From the NCBI GenBank assembly GCA_002104935.1, contig MCGT01000002.1, positions 682,001 through 746,000 on the forward strand: a stretch of DNA of 64,000 nt, written 5' to 3'. A program made the translations under genes and the position numbers. This document shows, one piece after another, positions 50,546-64,000 of this stretch. The DNA comes from Hesseltinella vesiculosa (Eukaryota; Mucoromycota; Mucoromycetes; Mucorales; Cunninghamellaceae). Each line of letters starts with the position of its first letter. The stretch's first letter is position 1. The notes under the pieces were generated by a model. It worked only from the letters and a program-made list of their open reading frames with translations. It did no database searches and was not told where the DNA came from.

Positions 50546-51127
50546 TTATTTGTTGCTATCCAATTCGGCTTGCGTCTTCGTCTTGAGCGTCAAGGCATGC
50601 AGACCTTGCTTCAGCTCGTCACCCAAAAGAGCGTGGATCATGCGGTGACGTTGCACCAAAGGCTATCGAACCATCGTGAGCCCTCTTTCTGGTCTGCCTG
50701 TTTTTTTTTGTTCTCTTACCTTGCCCTGGAATTTTTCGGATACCACAGTGACCCTGTGCAAATAAGAACATCATGTTAGATTTTCTTTCTCTTTCACTTT
50801 TTTTTTCTGCGAGATGGAAAGGGATGCCTACTTGAAATGAGTTTCTTTGTTGGTGTTGCCTTTCATGGCTGAATGGTGAGCATGAAGGTGGGATTCATTG
50901 ACTGTTTCGAGGATAGTGGGTTCCAGCGATGCCATGATCTAGAACGCATATCTTAGACAGAGCCAGATCTGAGCTTGTCATTTTACCTTGGTTTCAATGG
51001 ACACCTGAACGGGACCTTTTTCTTGAGTAGCCATAAAGTCGTTTAAGAATCGAGAAGGAGCAGCTGATGAGTAAAGACGGCGAGGAAGGAGACCTTGAGA
51101 TAGGGATGTCAAGGTTGTTCTAAGCAT
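50546..51127 (-). CDS. Mitochondrial-type BolA protein
   Basis: Four exons (51127-50987, 50938-50832, 50753-50720, 50662-50546) join in phase to 132 aa. The first ~30 residues (MLRTTLTSLSQGLLPRRLYSS) look like a mitochondrial presequence. The BolA fold follows: LEPTILETVNESHLHAHH, THFKVTVVSEKFQGK, PLVQRHRMIHALLGDEL and HALTLKTKTQAEL, with the family's conserved RHR and HAL. BolA proteins work with monothiol glutaredoxins in delivering [4Fe-4S] clusters to mitochondrial targets. Whether it is Bol1- or Bol3-like is not decided. A second ATG (MATQEKGP) inside exon 1 could produce a cytosolic form without the presequence. Head-to-tail with HOM6. Confidence 0.9.
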
Positions 51128-51705
51128 TGATTTTTCGGGAGACGAGAAGAAAAGGAAAAAATGCGGGGATTTGTCCCGCTACCCCAGGCAAGACCAGGGA
51201 AAAAAAAACAAAGCCTCTACTGGAATGAGAGCAGTGTCGTAACTCGTTGATGGAATTTCAATATAGGAGTAGTGTAGAAGGTAGCAACACCTTTGGAGAC
51301 GGGTAGCAATAGGACCGCCCTGATGCCAGAGTGCCCAGGTCAGATGCAAAGCTGCCGACCTCTGCATTCGAGCAAAAAAAAGAAAAAAAAATGAAGATCC
51401 CTCGCCAATATGCAAAATTGTGTCTGTGCACATGCTGCAGGAGCTTCCAAATTACAAATTAAGCTGGACAACAAAAAAAATGGACGGGTGTCTCGGTAGA
51501 TTAAAGGGTTACGAGTGATGATATCCCCCCCCCCTTTTTTTAGGAGCAGACCAAAGTCAAATGACTGTCCCAGAAGCATTCCTTTATTGGGTGGCTGCAT
51601 GCATTCCAATGCTCAAGCAGTTATGATGTCAACCTGAATAAGTGAAGGTTAAAAGCGCCAACTTTTTACCAATGCTGCTGTCTGTTCTTTCATTCCTTAT
51701 TCTCA
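51128..51705. other. Divergent region BolA / ML-domain gene
   Basis: 578 bp between divergently transcribed starts. It contains A and C runs (51524-51540) and no coding frame. It probably holds both promoters. Confidence 0.5.
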
Positions 51706-52445
51706 ATGAAGGTGTTGACTTACCTTTCCGTTGCTGCTTTCATTTTCCAACTAGGAGGCTGTCAGGCTAGAGTTGGCAGCGACACATTAAACGACGGATG
51801 CAGCACTAGCGAGAGCATTTTGACGTAAGTTTTTTCTTCCGTCCCACACTTTACCCCGCAAAGAACTACCACGTTGACAAAACGCTACTCATCTATTATA
51901 TTCATGAATGGATCATACGTATAGGGTTAAGGAGCTCTCCGCGAGCCCCGACCCACCAACCCAAGGCGGGAAGTACACCATCGATCTCAAAGGAACGTTG
52001 TCTAGTGCGCTGGAAGAAGGTGCTGTCGGAACGTTGACAATCAAATTGGGCTTGGTGACGGTCATGAGGTCGACTATGGACATTTGTGCAGAGATCCAGA
52101 CGTCTGGGTTGAAATGCCCATTACCTGCAGGCAATGTTGAATATAAAACAGAGGTGGACCTCGCCGCGCTCAATGGTAAGCTTTTTTTTTCATGCACGAT
52201 GATGAAGCTCTCTCATCCTCTTTCTCTTTTTTTGTCGTGCTTGACATTTCAAACGCAGCACCCGTAAGTTCTACAAAAAAAAAAAGGATTGACTGCTACA
52301 TTTTACTAAACGGTATAATTACATTTATCTACGGTGTCTATAGGGTGTATTTACCTATATTTTCGAAGCTTTTAACGAAAACGATGATCATTTAACCTGT
52401 TTGCAGGGAAGATACGATTTCAGTAAAAAAATCAATAGCCAATAA
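51706..52445 (+). CDS. NPC2: NPC2/ML-domain secreted lipid-binding protein
   Basis: Four exons (51706-51824, 51925-52175, a 5-nt exon 52258-52262, 52344-52445) give 158 aa. A signal peptide (MKVLTYLSVAAFIFQLGGCQA) precedes the ML fold: VKELSASPDPPTQGGKYTID, LEEGAVGTLTIKLGLVTV, DICAEIQTSGLKCPLPAGN, and exon 4 GVFTYIFEAFNENDD, LTCLQGRYDFSKK. Cysteines are spaced as in NPC2-like proteins, which bind sterols or phospholipids in the endosome/vacuole lumen. Without the 5-nt exon the frame cannot be joined; with it the junction reads LN-AP-GVF, matching the P-G found in the family before the last strands. The name is by family; PI/PG transfer protein (Npc2 in yeast) is the usual fungal label. Confidence 0.85.
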
Positions 52446-53189
52446 AGAGCAGCTTGGGGTTTTTACTGTATTGAGTATGACTGGCGCATTTTTGGGTCTG
52501 AGATGCCATTTTTATCATCCTCAAGCTCTGCACCACGAGTGCACCGTGCTTTTCTCCATAGCCCTTTCCCATCCTACCCTCGTAATGCGGAAATCGCCTG
52601 CTAAAAGGCGGAGGATGTTCAATGCGTTGCCTTTTTAGGGAGAAGCGGAACGGGACCCACGCTACGATCATGAGCCATCTTATTGTAAACAGCCTGCATT
52701 GAATGAGAGCCATACAGCAAATGCACATTCTACCTGGCTGTGAGCTCACAATCATGACAGGGTGCATTGGCGCTATTTTTATTCAAAGCGGGAAACTTTG
52801 ATCGAGGCAAAATACTTGTCGCTTTGTTCTTTCTTTTGATGAAATGTTTTTTATAAAGTTTGTGCCATTTCTCTATTTTTCCAATGACGTTACTCTACTC
52901 CATCTTTGATTAGGTTTTAGCCAACGCTGTGCCTGGTCTAATGCCTGAAATTAAAGCTTGGTCGGATCCGCATGGGGTTTGGCGAGAATTTTGCGACCGA
53001 GCCTGCCTGAGTGTAGGACCATATCATATCTAGTTTAGACGCATAAAGCCGAGAGGCATTTGCTTTACTGTAAGCATGAGTGATCCGAATGCTGGTCATT
53101 TTTCATGGCAGAGCATCGGAAGTCTAAAATTTTTGGCTAGCTTTTTCTCCTATTTTTTCTTCATTTTGAAAAAAAAAAACGATGATGTC

Positions 53190-53306
53190 ATTGTGCCCTA
53201 TTCAGTGATTCAATCGATGTAAAATATTGCGTAGGAGCAGAGACTCACAAAAGACATGGCTACTAGAAAAGTCAGGTCGATTGGTGAAGATACTCCAGCC
53301 AGTTTC
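53190..53306 (+). repeat. Dispersed repeat, copy D1 (truncated)
   Basis: Shares TTCAGTGATT..ATCGATGTAAAATATTG, AAGTCAGGTCGATTGGTGAAG and CCAGCCAG with the other copies but stops after the core, without the CCCC block. It lies directly before D2 in the same orientation. Confidence 0.65.
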
Positions 53307-53319
53307 AAAAAAAAAATGC

Positions 53320-53530
53320 ACACTGCTGTACAGAACGTTTGAGCGATTGGATCGATGTGGGATTTTTTATGGATGCTTAAATGCATGGATGACCATGGTG
53401 CTGAAAAAAAAACAGGTCAATTGGTGAAGGTCGCCCAGCCAACGATTGACCAGTTTCGTTGTGACATTTCCGATTCCCCGCTAAAAAACATGAAAATATC
53501 CGCCATTTTCGCTAGGCGATCCTGCAAACA
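53320..53530 (+). repeat. Dispersed repeat, copy D2
   Basis: Contains TTTGAGCGATTGGATCGATG, GGTGCTGAAAAAAAA, the core TTGGTGAAGGTCGCCCAGCC, GATTCCCCGC and CCGCCATTTTCGC, in the order of copy B. Confidence 0.7.
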
Positions 53531-53815
53531 CGATTAAACCGCCGCCCACCCATTGGTCATCTCCCTGCCTGGCCATCGTTCACACCGCAGGCAAATCTGA
53601 CCTTGTGATGAAGAGCTAGAAGCATTCAAAACAGCAGCGTGGGATTTTTTCAAGTTCATGATGGGGTGCAAGTCGTTTTTTTGCTTGACCCAACCTCGAC
53701 AGCAAGGTCCCATGTTTTCCTAGGAGACGGCTAAATGAAGTGTAACCATGAATGTATACAGTAACATTTAATGTACAGGCATTGTCAAAAAGAGTATGAA
53801 TGGCTTTAAAAAATA

Positions 53816-55487
53816 CTACAATCGGCTGTTCCAGAGCCAGCCAGAATACCAACTGGAGCTCACGGGCTTAGCCAGACGAGGCTCAAGGATGACGTGTTCT
53901 ACAGGGGTGACAGGGCCAACGTCTTCGAGCTTGGCAGGGGCTTCTTCATCTTGTTCGTTGAGGGCAATGACGGTGACGGTGATATCATCACGGTAACGGC
54001 GAGAAGGCGTGCGTGTCAATCGCTTGGATAATTCGAGTGTTGGGTCCTTGACTTCATTGCGCAGGCCAACGTTTTTGTACACAGCATCGAGTAGCAGGGC
54101 TTCGCGGATCATGTGTGTGGCAGCATTGGGTTCTTGGCTCGAGGCATTGTCCCAGCGGCTTATCAGAGTAGCAGCGGCTTGATCACCATTCTCGCTCCGC
54201 ACATTGTCCCAAGAGAGTTCGTCCCAGAGACCATCGGTGGCAATGATGATGTATTTATCACCCTTTTGAAGCTGATGATGGCTGGTCAAAGGTTTGGAAG
54301 ACAGGTAGGGAGGCGTACGGTAACAGTTGACGATGCGGTGGTGGTAGTGAGCAAAGGTTCGGTAGGTTTCGTAAGGAATAAATGGCAACACCTTGATCTG
54401 GTAGTCGCGAGGCACCTTGTACATGATATCACCAAACGCTTATGCAAAAAAAAAAAAAAAAAAAAAAAAGCCGTTAGCGATGACAGCTCAGCCTCCACTC
54501 GAAGCACCTACATCCCCCAACAGCAATCAAGCCAAAGATTCGATTACGCATAACCAACGTTTCAGCTTCTTCTTTTGGATGCTGTGAAATCATGTGTTCC
54601 CGCCAAGCAGGATTGGCGGGCGATTCTTCTTCTACCAGACGGCGACCAGACCAAGAGCCATCTTCTTCTTGACGGACAACTAAAGGTGACCAAGAAAAAA
54701 AAAAGATGAGCCTCATGCCTCTCATGTTCTGATGCATTCAGAAGGCACTTACTGACGACGCGAGAGTCCCCGGTGTTGGCGGCATAAACATCGTTGCCAT
54801 CGAGATAGACGGCACAGGCGCAGGAGCCATGGATGGCTTCCTTGATGATGAGATCAGCCACTTCCGGTTGAGGATGCTTGCGCACAGCATCTTGAATATC
54901 CTTTTCAGTAAGCTGGCGGACATTCTTGGGAAAGAGCTGATAGAATCGCTGCTGAATATCTTGATCCAAATCCTCGAATGCTTTGCTGATGGCTTCCTCC
55001 GTCTCTTTTTTCTTTTCATCGGCTAGCTCTCGGGCGACATAAATAGGCAGTTGCTTTTGGATCAGTTTGGAGCACAGTGGGCCAATGTGGCCTATTCAAA
55101 CCAAGCGTTAGAATAAAAAAAAGAAGTCATCCAGGGACTGGCCATTTGCAAATCAATAGAGTTACCATCATAAACACCAGCAAACAGCCCATCACCAATG
55201 AGCACGGTGCTGTAGTGATCTTCAGTAGGATTGTTGGATGGGAGACGGTTGGTGTAGACGGCACGGACTTGTTTGACAGAGGGCGTTGTGTTTGCCAATT
55301 GGCCGCTTCTGATACGAGAGGTGATGTCGTCAGGTGTCAAAAGTTTAAAAGGGCGCGAATCGTAGATTTCATCATCTGAGGTGGCGGCCAATGGCACTGG
55401 TTTGACAGGCTGTTGGCGATAAACGTAGTAGCCTACACCAGAGAGTCCTAGGCCGGCAACAGCGGTTGACAACGTTCGAACCGACAT
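53816..55487 (-). CDS. Mitochondrial-type PP2C phosphatase (Ptc5/PDP-like)
   Basis: Multi-exon minus-strand gene, ATG at 55487, TAG at 53816-53818, ~470 aa. A short N-terminal helix (TLSTAVAGLGLSGVGYYVY) may be a membrane anchor or part of a presequence. PP2C motifs: EDHYSTVLIGDGLFAGVYDG joined to HIG (the DGHxG motif split by an intron), AIHGSCACAVYL, YAANTGDSRVV, IIIATDGLWDELSW and RYRDDITVTVIAL, supplying the metal-binding Asp residues. The overall plan fits pyruvate-dehydrogenase phosphatase/Ptc5 types acting in mitochondria. The RAFGD motif reads GSFGD at an exon junction, so either the junction is misplaced or this motif has changed. Metal and substrate are inferred from family only. 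Confidence 0.85.
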
Positions 55488-55890
55488 TATCCTAAATAAA
55501 GAGAAAAAGAGTAACAAAAACAAAAAGCAGACTCCCGTTTGCCGTTTTTTCTAAAAAAGAAACGCATCCCGACGCCTGGGAAAAAGTAACAACCGAAACA
55601 GTTGAAGATCAGCGAATCAAATGCCAACAAAGCTTGCTACCATTGACTGCACAACGTCAAAACTCAAGGGTGTTGCCCGTTCAATGGAAACAATGAAAAA
55701 TGTATGGATTTCTGTTGTCATGGGAGCTTTCAATGACTCACTTTTTATTCTTTTTCGTGATCATAGTGCCTGCGGCGACGCAACAGCCACAGGCGGATCG
55801 TCTTTTTTTTTATTCGTTCGTTTTTTTCTTCCCTTTTTCGCTTTTTTTATTTTTTATTTTTTTTTTCTCTTTCTTTCCAATAAACCTATA
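55488..55890. other. Divergent promoter region PP2C / ALA1
   Basis: 403 bp. TGACTCA, the Gcn4-type core, lies at 55734-55740, 151 bp before the ALA1 ATG. The last 90 bp is an almost pure T-rich leader. An in-frame open stretch reaches back to an ATG at 55621, discussed under findings. Confidence 0.5.
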
Positions 55891-59345
<3,455 letters not shown>

Positions 59346-59558
59346 ATCCTTCTTCTTCGTTCCCCTCTGCCTATTTCCTCCCCCTCCCCCTTCTACAGAT
59401 GTAATCTTCAGCCGTTTCTCCTTTCTGTATATTCGATTAAAATGCTTGTAAAAAAAAGAGTAGGGTGGGGTGCAATTCAAGGGCAATTTTGTTTTTATTC
59501 ACGCTCATGATCAACATGGGTTCAATTTATAAATATGCTATGAGAAGTGTTTGTGTTC

Positions 59559-60909
59559 TTATTGGACAGACATGCTGAAATCTTTGAAGAAAGTGGATTG
59601 TGCTTTATGGGTAATGAAGTCACTGCTTGAACCACCAAAGAACGTGTCAAACACTGTAGAAAATCAAACAATGTCAGACCGCTGCTCCAAGTGAAAAAAA
59701 AAAAAGGTCCGCACTTACTAATGCCAAACAATTTAGGAGTGCTGGCAACACGGAACACCAGCTGCTTCTGTTGGTAGACCTGTTTACCATTGGCAAATAC
59801 AGTGACCACACCATCTTGCTTTCCAGGCGTATTCAATTGGACAACTTGGCGCAAGTTCGTCCAGGCTCCCAGCTTGAAATGGAAGGAGCCCCGCCCCAGG
59901 CTGGTGCCGTAGGCGGAATTACAAATATTTCCATTGATATGGCAAAGGTTGGAGATTTGGTCTTGCATGGGAAAGTAGGCATACACTTCGCCGGCGCCTT
60001 GTTCACGCCACATCATTCTATGGGAGACGTGACCTTTAGTGAGCTTCTGAATGCAGTTATTTTTTTTATGCATGTGAGATAGTACCTCAGCGAGTAGCAA
60101 GCCGAGGATTTGGTACCGTCTGAGCATTGATCATGTCCGCCATACAGACCTGGAAACTTACCGCCTGCAGTGTGACAAGTAAAAAGAGTTGAGCGTTTGC
60201 CATCTGTGTTTGCGGTTTTATGGTTTTACCTTTGACAAAGTCAAAGCCTTTGGGGAAAAAGACCGAGTAAGAAAGCTCCATGGTGGTAGGGTTTGCCATG
60301 GTAATGGGATGGGCATAAAAGCCGATGCCTAGAGAGCGAAAGAGGAAAAAACGCAGATCAGAAAGCTAGTCAAGAGGCAAGCGGAGTTGGGCTATCTTTA
60401 CCTCCTTGAGGGCTGTTGGCAGGATTCATGGAGCCAGCAGGGTAAGAGACTTTGAGAACACTGGCGGAGCCTTTGGTGGAAGTTCTGGCAGGATCGGAGA
60501 CCACGGCGTAGTTGGAAGGGCCGTGCCATGGCCACGACCAGGTGGCTGACCCCCATTGAGACAGCCAGGCAGGTTGGTCATTGCCCGAGGATTTTTGCTG
60601 GGCCTTGCCGCCCGACCCCCAGTTGTTAAATGACCAGGATTTAGCATGGGCGCCCAAGGAGCTACCAGAGCTGCCAGAGCTGCCAGGGTTTGAGGGGGTA
60701 GGTGTTTTTTCAGCAGGTTGGTGGGCAGTTTTGCTGCCGTGGTGCTGTGTGCCTTTTGGTGCATGATGATGACCGGATTTGCCGCCATGGTGTTGCTTAT
60801 GATGATGGCTCTGTTTTCCTCCCGACGAGCCATTGCCATGGCGACCTTGGACAAGGATGCAGTGGCATACGAACAGAATGACCAACGTAAAGATGTAGTT
60901 TTTTAACAT
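59559..60909 (-). CDS. Secreted PL14-type polysaccharide lyase-like protein with His-rich region
   Basis: Five exons on the minus strand from ATG at 60909 to TAA at 59559-59561, about 355 aa; exon 1 is 60909-60402. A signal peptide (MLKNYIFTLVILFVCHCILVQG) is followed by a ~45-residue His/Lys/Gly-rich stretch (KQSHHHKQHHGGKSGHHH) and a Ser/Gly/Pro linker. The catalytic-type region has LKVSYPAGSMNPANSPQGG, ELSYSVFFPKGFDFVKG, GKFPGLYGGHDQCSDG, MMWREQGAGEVYAYFP, YGTSLGRGSFHFKLGAW, VVQLNTPGKQDGVV and TFFGGSSSDF. This order matches the fungal polysaccharide lyase 14-like family, which degrades alginate or glucuronan-type polymers. Substrate for this protein is unknown. The His-rich part could bind metal. 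Converges with ALA1. Confidence 0.8.
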
Positions 60910-61269
60910 GGAAACGTTTTTTGATTTGCAAAACTTTTTGCAGAAAAAAAAAAAGGGAGGTGATCAAAGCGAGGCTTTTTTTCATTTTATAGCCAACTTG
61001 ACATTTGTGGAATTGGAGAAAAAGGTTTGTCCTACGTGCCACCTGGCCAAAATGCAACCAAAAACAAAATGAAATTTTTTGATCCCTGATGGTGTTGCCA
61101 TGCTAATTGGCAACCCACATGAAAAAAAAAAAAAAAAAACTCAACTCAATGTATTTAAACATATTTAATAGATATATAGATGACATGGAATAAAATAAAA
61201 ACACTATCAACAATGAGGATGGTACAAGAAATATTCAAACAAAAAAAAAAAAAAAAAGAGCATCACATT
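60910..61269. other. Intergenic region lyase-like / kinesin
   Basis: 360 bp between the lyase ATG and the kinesin stop, both on the minus strand. A and T runs only; no gene recognised. Confidence 0.5.
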
Positions 61270-63999
61270 TTATCGGAACGAGGGAATCCAGGACGAGCTT
61301 CGTCGTTCTTGTTTTTCAGCGGCGGAGACTTCACTGTTAAATCAAAAACATCCAAATTGAGCTAATTGCCCCCCATCTATCTTCTTTATGTTACACAATG
61401 AACCTACCTATCAACAACCGCACCGTTGCCACGCAGTGGTTTGACTATTCGCCCAAAGTTGACGGCCATGGCGTTCTTGTTGGATCTTAATTGTTCCAAA
61501 CGTTCCCGGACCGATTGCAATTGTGCTTCAAACCTGTCAGAAAAAGGGAGGAATGAGTGGGACAAAAACATAATAATAAGGGGCTGTCGTGGATCTCTTG
61601 GCAGAGGGCATACTTTTGAGTTTGAGACAGCAAATTGTCTTGGGCTTCTTGTAACATCTCTTCCAAGCTTTCGATACGCTCATTGCGGGTGGCTAATTTC
61701 CGTTCCGAAACAGCCACCTCCTTTTTCAATTGCGAGTTTTGTTCCACCAGCTGGAAAAAAAAAAAAAAAAAAGATGCATGGTCAATACGACGCTTGTCTT
61801 CTCATTATTTTCGCTATTTCGTCCGAGGACGGCACTTGCCTGCTTTTGGACATTGGTGAGCTGCTCCAAATTGCGTTCCAAGAAGGCCATCTTCTTTTGT
61901 TGTGCTTTGTTGTTGCTTGCCTTCAGGACCTGGTTGTATTGTTCACGGGTTTCTTCCAAGGAGATTTCCAGCTCCACCACCTTTTCGCAACGAGACTGGA
62001 GATCACGCATCAGACCCTTCTTCATCACTTCAAAGTAGGCCATCTGTTCAGCCATGGATTTGCGCATCTTTTCCACATCTTTGTCCTTATCACCAACAAG
62101 AGACACTTTGGATTTCTTTTGCGTTTCCAAGGTTGACTAATTAAAAAAAAACCTTGGCTTGAGCAAATGGAGTTTGAAATTCATTGGCGACAGACAAATA
62201 CCTGCAATTTGTCATGTGTGATCTTGAGTTCCGCCAAGGTGGTATCCATTTCCTTGTATTGAAGATCCTTTTCTTCGAGCTGGCTACGTAATTCCTGAAT
62301 CTCCTTTTGCTGGATTTCCTTTCGGGTGACGAATTCTTGTTCTAGTTTGGTCTGAAGGCATACGTCAAAAGAGTGAGGATCTCGGACGGTTGAAGAAGAC
62401 AAACAAAGACTTACCTTGAGTTCGGATATGGTGCGGTGAATTTCTTCTGGCTGATCGTCCAGGGCCACTTCTTCGTCGGCAATAGCCTTTTCCAGCAGCT
62501 CTTCGTATTCTACTTCGAGGAGGTTCAGTCGGGTTTCAAGGTTCTGCCGCTTGTCGGTCAGCTCGGTTTTGTCTTTTTGTAAGCTGTCGATCAGCGTTTC
62601 TTGTTGTCCCAGTTGCAATTTGTATTGCTGCAGTTGTTTGCGCAGTTGCTGCACTTGGTCCTCCGTCAGCTCAAAGGAGCCTGTATTCAACTGATCCAGC
62701 GTCTGTTTGGTTTCTTGTTCCAAAGCCAAAATGTCTTCATCCTAAACGTGGCGGACGAAAGAAGGTAAAGAGGCGAGACGAAAAAAAATTGGGTGATGGG
62801 TTTTTACCGATAACACATCGATGCTGGGGGCGACGTTGTCAGCCTCGGTGGCGGGCGAGGCATCTTGTTGGACAGCAGAGGCTTTTTGGGCTTTGAGTTC
62901 TTCGATTGTCTTTTTGAATTGTTCAAGTTCGGTGACGAGCTCGGCATTGGCTTCGCGGAGCGAGTCCACATTGATGTCGGATTCCTTGCGGTCGTACGAG
63001 GCCTTTTGGATTTGGAGTTTGACATCGTTCAGTTCCGAGGTGATGGACTGGTTGGTGGTGGCCATGGCTTTTTCGGACTCCTTGAGGGCCTGAAGCTCGG
63101 TCTGGAGCGTTTGGGCGGCCGTGTCCTTGTTAGCAAGCTCGGTTTCCTTTTCAGCCACTTGCTCGGAGAGCTCGGTTTCGCGGCGGAGGAATTCCTCACG
63201 CTCATCCTTTTCCAGGGCAAGGGCGGGGGTGGCTGGCCGGGAGTCGTCGGGCAAGGTAGGGCGGAAGGAGGATGGCGTGGGTGTGCGTGGTGATGGGAGT
63301 GTGCCTTTGCTGGCTTTATCCATGGACGCCCATTGACTATCCAGCACTTCGCCGCCTGCGCGCCAGATCAGCAGTTCATTTTCCAGGGCCTGGATATATT
63401 GCTGGAAAGTGACACTTTCGCCTTTGACGCGCTTGAGCAGTGCTTTGAGTTCGGCGGGAGACAGATCAGCATTGACCTTGGCCTTGTTCTTGATTGTCTT
63501 TGCACGCACACCGAAGCGTAAGGTCGAGATGGTTTCTGGTTCGTTGTAGGAGTTGGGCGAGCAGTTGATGATCAAGGTTGTGCGAGAGTTACCACCAAGG
63601 GACTCTTGCAGGATACGAGTCAACTTGGAATCACGGTAGGGAACATGGTTGGACTAGGATGAAGAGATCAGAAAGTGCGAAGCCTTTTTTTTTGGGGGGG
63701 GGGGCATAAGCTGGTTACCTTTCCATCCGTCAAAGAGTTGATCACCATACCCAGAGCGGTCAAGGACTTGTTGATTTTCTTGGCTTCTTCCAAAGTCTGG
63801 CCCGAGGCACCCGTCTTGCCAACCTTTTCAGAACCTGCCAAATCCACCAGGTACAGCTTGCCGCTCTTTGCCGCGCCAGTGTCCAGGTTCTTTTGCGTGA
63901 TGGTGACCAAAACAATGGAATGACTTCTTGAACTTTCAGCATTCATGCCTATCAAAGGGAGGATCAGGACGAGCGGGAGGGAGAGAAAGGGGATTTACC
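61270..63999 (-). CDS. Conventional kinesin (kinesin-1 heavy chain), N-terminal exons outside window
   Basis: The gene enters from the right edge; a splice donor sits at 63998 and the first full visible exon starts at 63948. The motor domain end is present: [11 protein letters not shown] (switch I), [19 protein letters not shown] (switch II), [38 protein letters not shown] and [21 protein letters not shown] neck and long coiled-coil stalk follow (for example [39 protein letters not shown]). The tail has [15 protein letters not shown], the autoinhibitory IAK-like motif seen in fungal kinesin-1, and ends SSSWIPSFR. Stop TAA at 61270-61272. Kinesin-1 moves cargo to microtubule plus ends; in hyphae it carries vesicles and dynein to tips. 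Fungal kinesin-1 usually works without light chains. Confidence 0.95.
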
Positions 64000-64000
64000 G

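Larger units (their letters stand above)
52446..53815. other. Intergenic region with two repeat copies
   Basis: About 1.4 kb between the ML-domain stop and the PP2C stop (convergent). The middle contains repeat copies D1 (53190-53306) and D2 (53320-53530) in tandem. Nothing else recognised; short frames are not protein-like. Confidence 0.55.

Overview
The window is nuclear DNA from a filamentous fungus, most likely an early-diverging one of the Mucoromycotina/Mucorales type. Genes are compact and rich in short introns (GT..AG with occasional GC..AG), many introns and 5' leaders carry long A or T runs, and the gene complement combines fungal families (APSES factor, DUF3425 bZIP, Kre9/KNH-like secreted protein, Hom6, Rho3-type GTPase) with regulators absent from yeasts (TBCK, WDR91). 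Species cannot be fixed from the sequence alone. I reconstructed splicing by eye from reading frame, splice consensus and family knowledge; where exon coordinates are given, the phases were checked.

Layout. 0-6.7 kb: C-terminal part of an APSES-domain factor (+), TBCK (+), SYF2 (-), a small F-box protein (-). 6.7-12.7 kb: bZIP/DUF3425 regulator (+), a small secreted Kre9/KNH-like protein (+), then a gene-poor stretch with an inverted pair of a dispersed repeat. 12.7-27.5 kb: WDR91 (+), ELP1 (-), RPB1 with its heptad CTD (+). 27.5-29 kb: intergenic composite of a 16-bp inverted repeat, two E-box palindromes, a 5S rRNA gene or close relative, and another copy of the dispersed repeat. 29-36 kb: three minus-strand genes (a transcription-regulator-like protein with a duplicated helical unit, a Rad60/NIP45-type SUMO-like protein, a Gcn4/CPC1-type bZIP with upstream ORFs). 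36.9-46.1 kb: HSF-type factor, YdcZ-family membrane protein, YME1-type i-AAA protease, F-box/LRR protein (all +), then a TIA1/PUB1-type RRM protein (-). 46.1-48 kb: probable decayed copy of an orphan family. 48-53.8 kb: Rho3-like GTPase (+), HOM6 (-), BolA protein (-), NPC2/ML-domain protein with a 5-nt microexon (+), then two more repeat copies. 53.8-64 kb: mitochondrial-type PP2C (-), alanyl-tRNA synthetase (+), PL14-type secreted lyase with a His-rich region (-), and conventional kinesin (-), cut by the right edge.

There is no operon-like organisation; most genes are housekeeping. One functional thread is amino-acid control: a Gcn4-type bZIP with short upstream ORFs, a HOM6 gene with a full Gcn4-type 9-mer in its promoter, and an alanyl-tRNA synthetase with the 7-mer core upstream. 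A second is endomembrane traffic (TBCK, WDR91, NPC2, Rho3, kinesin). The most unusual elements are the unclassified repeat of about 200 bp (five copies, no coding capacity seen), the 5S locus with phased E-boxes, the RPB1 CTD exon of exactly 22 heptads, the 5-nt exon, and four GC..AG introns.
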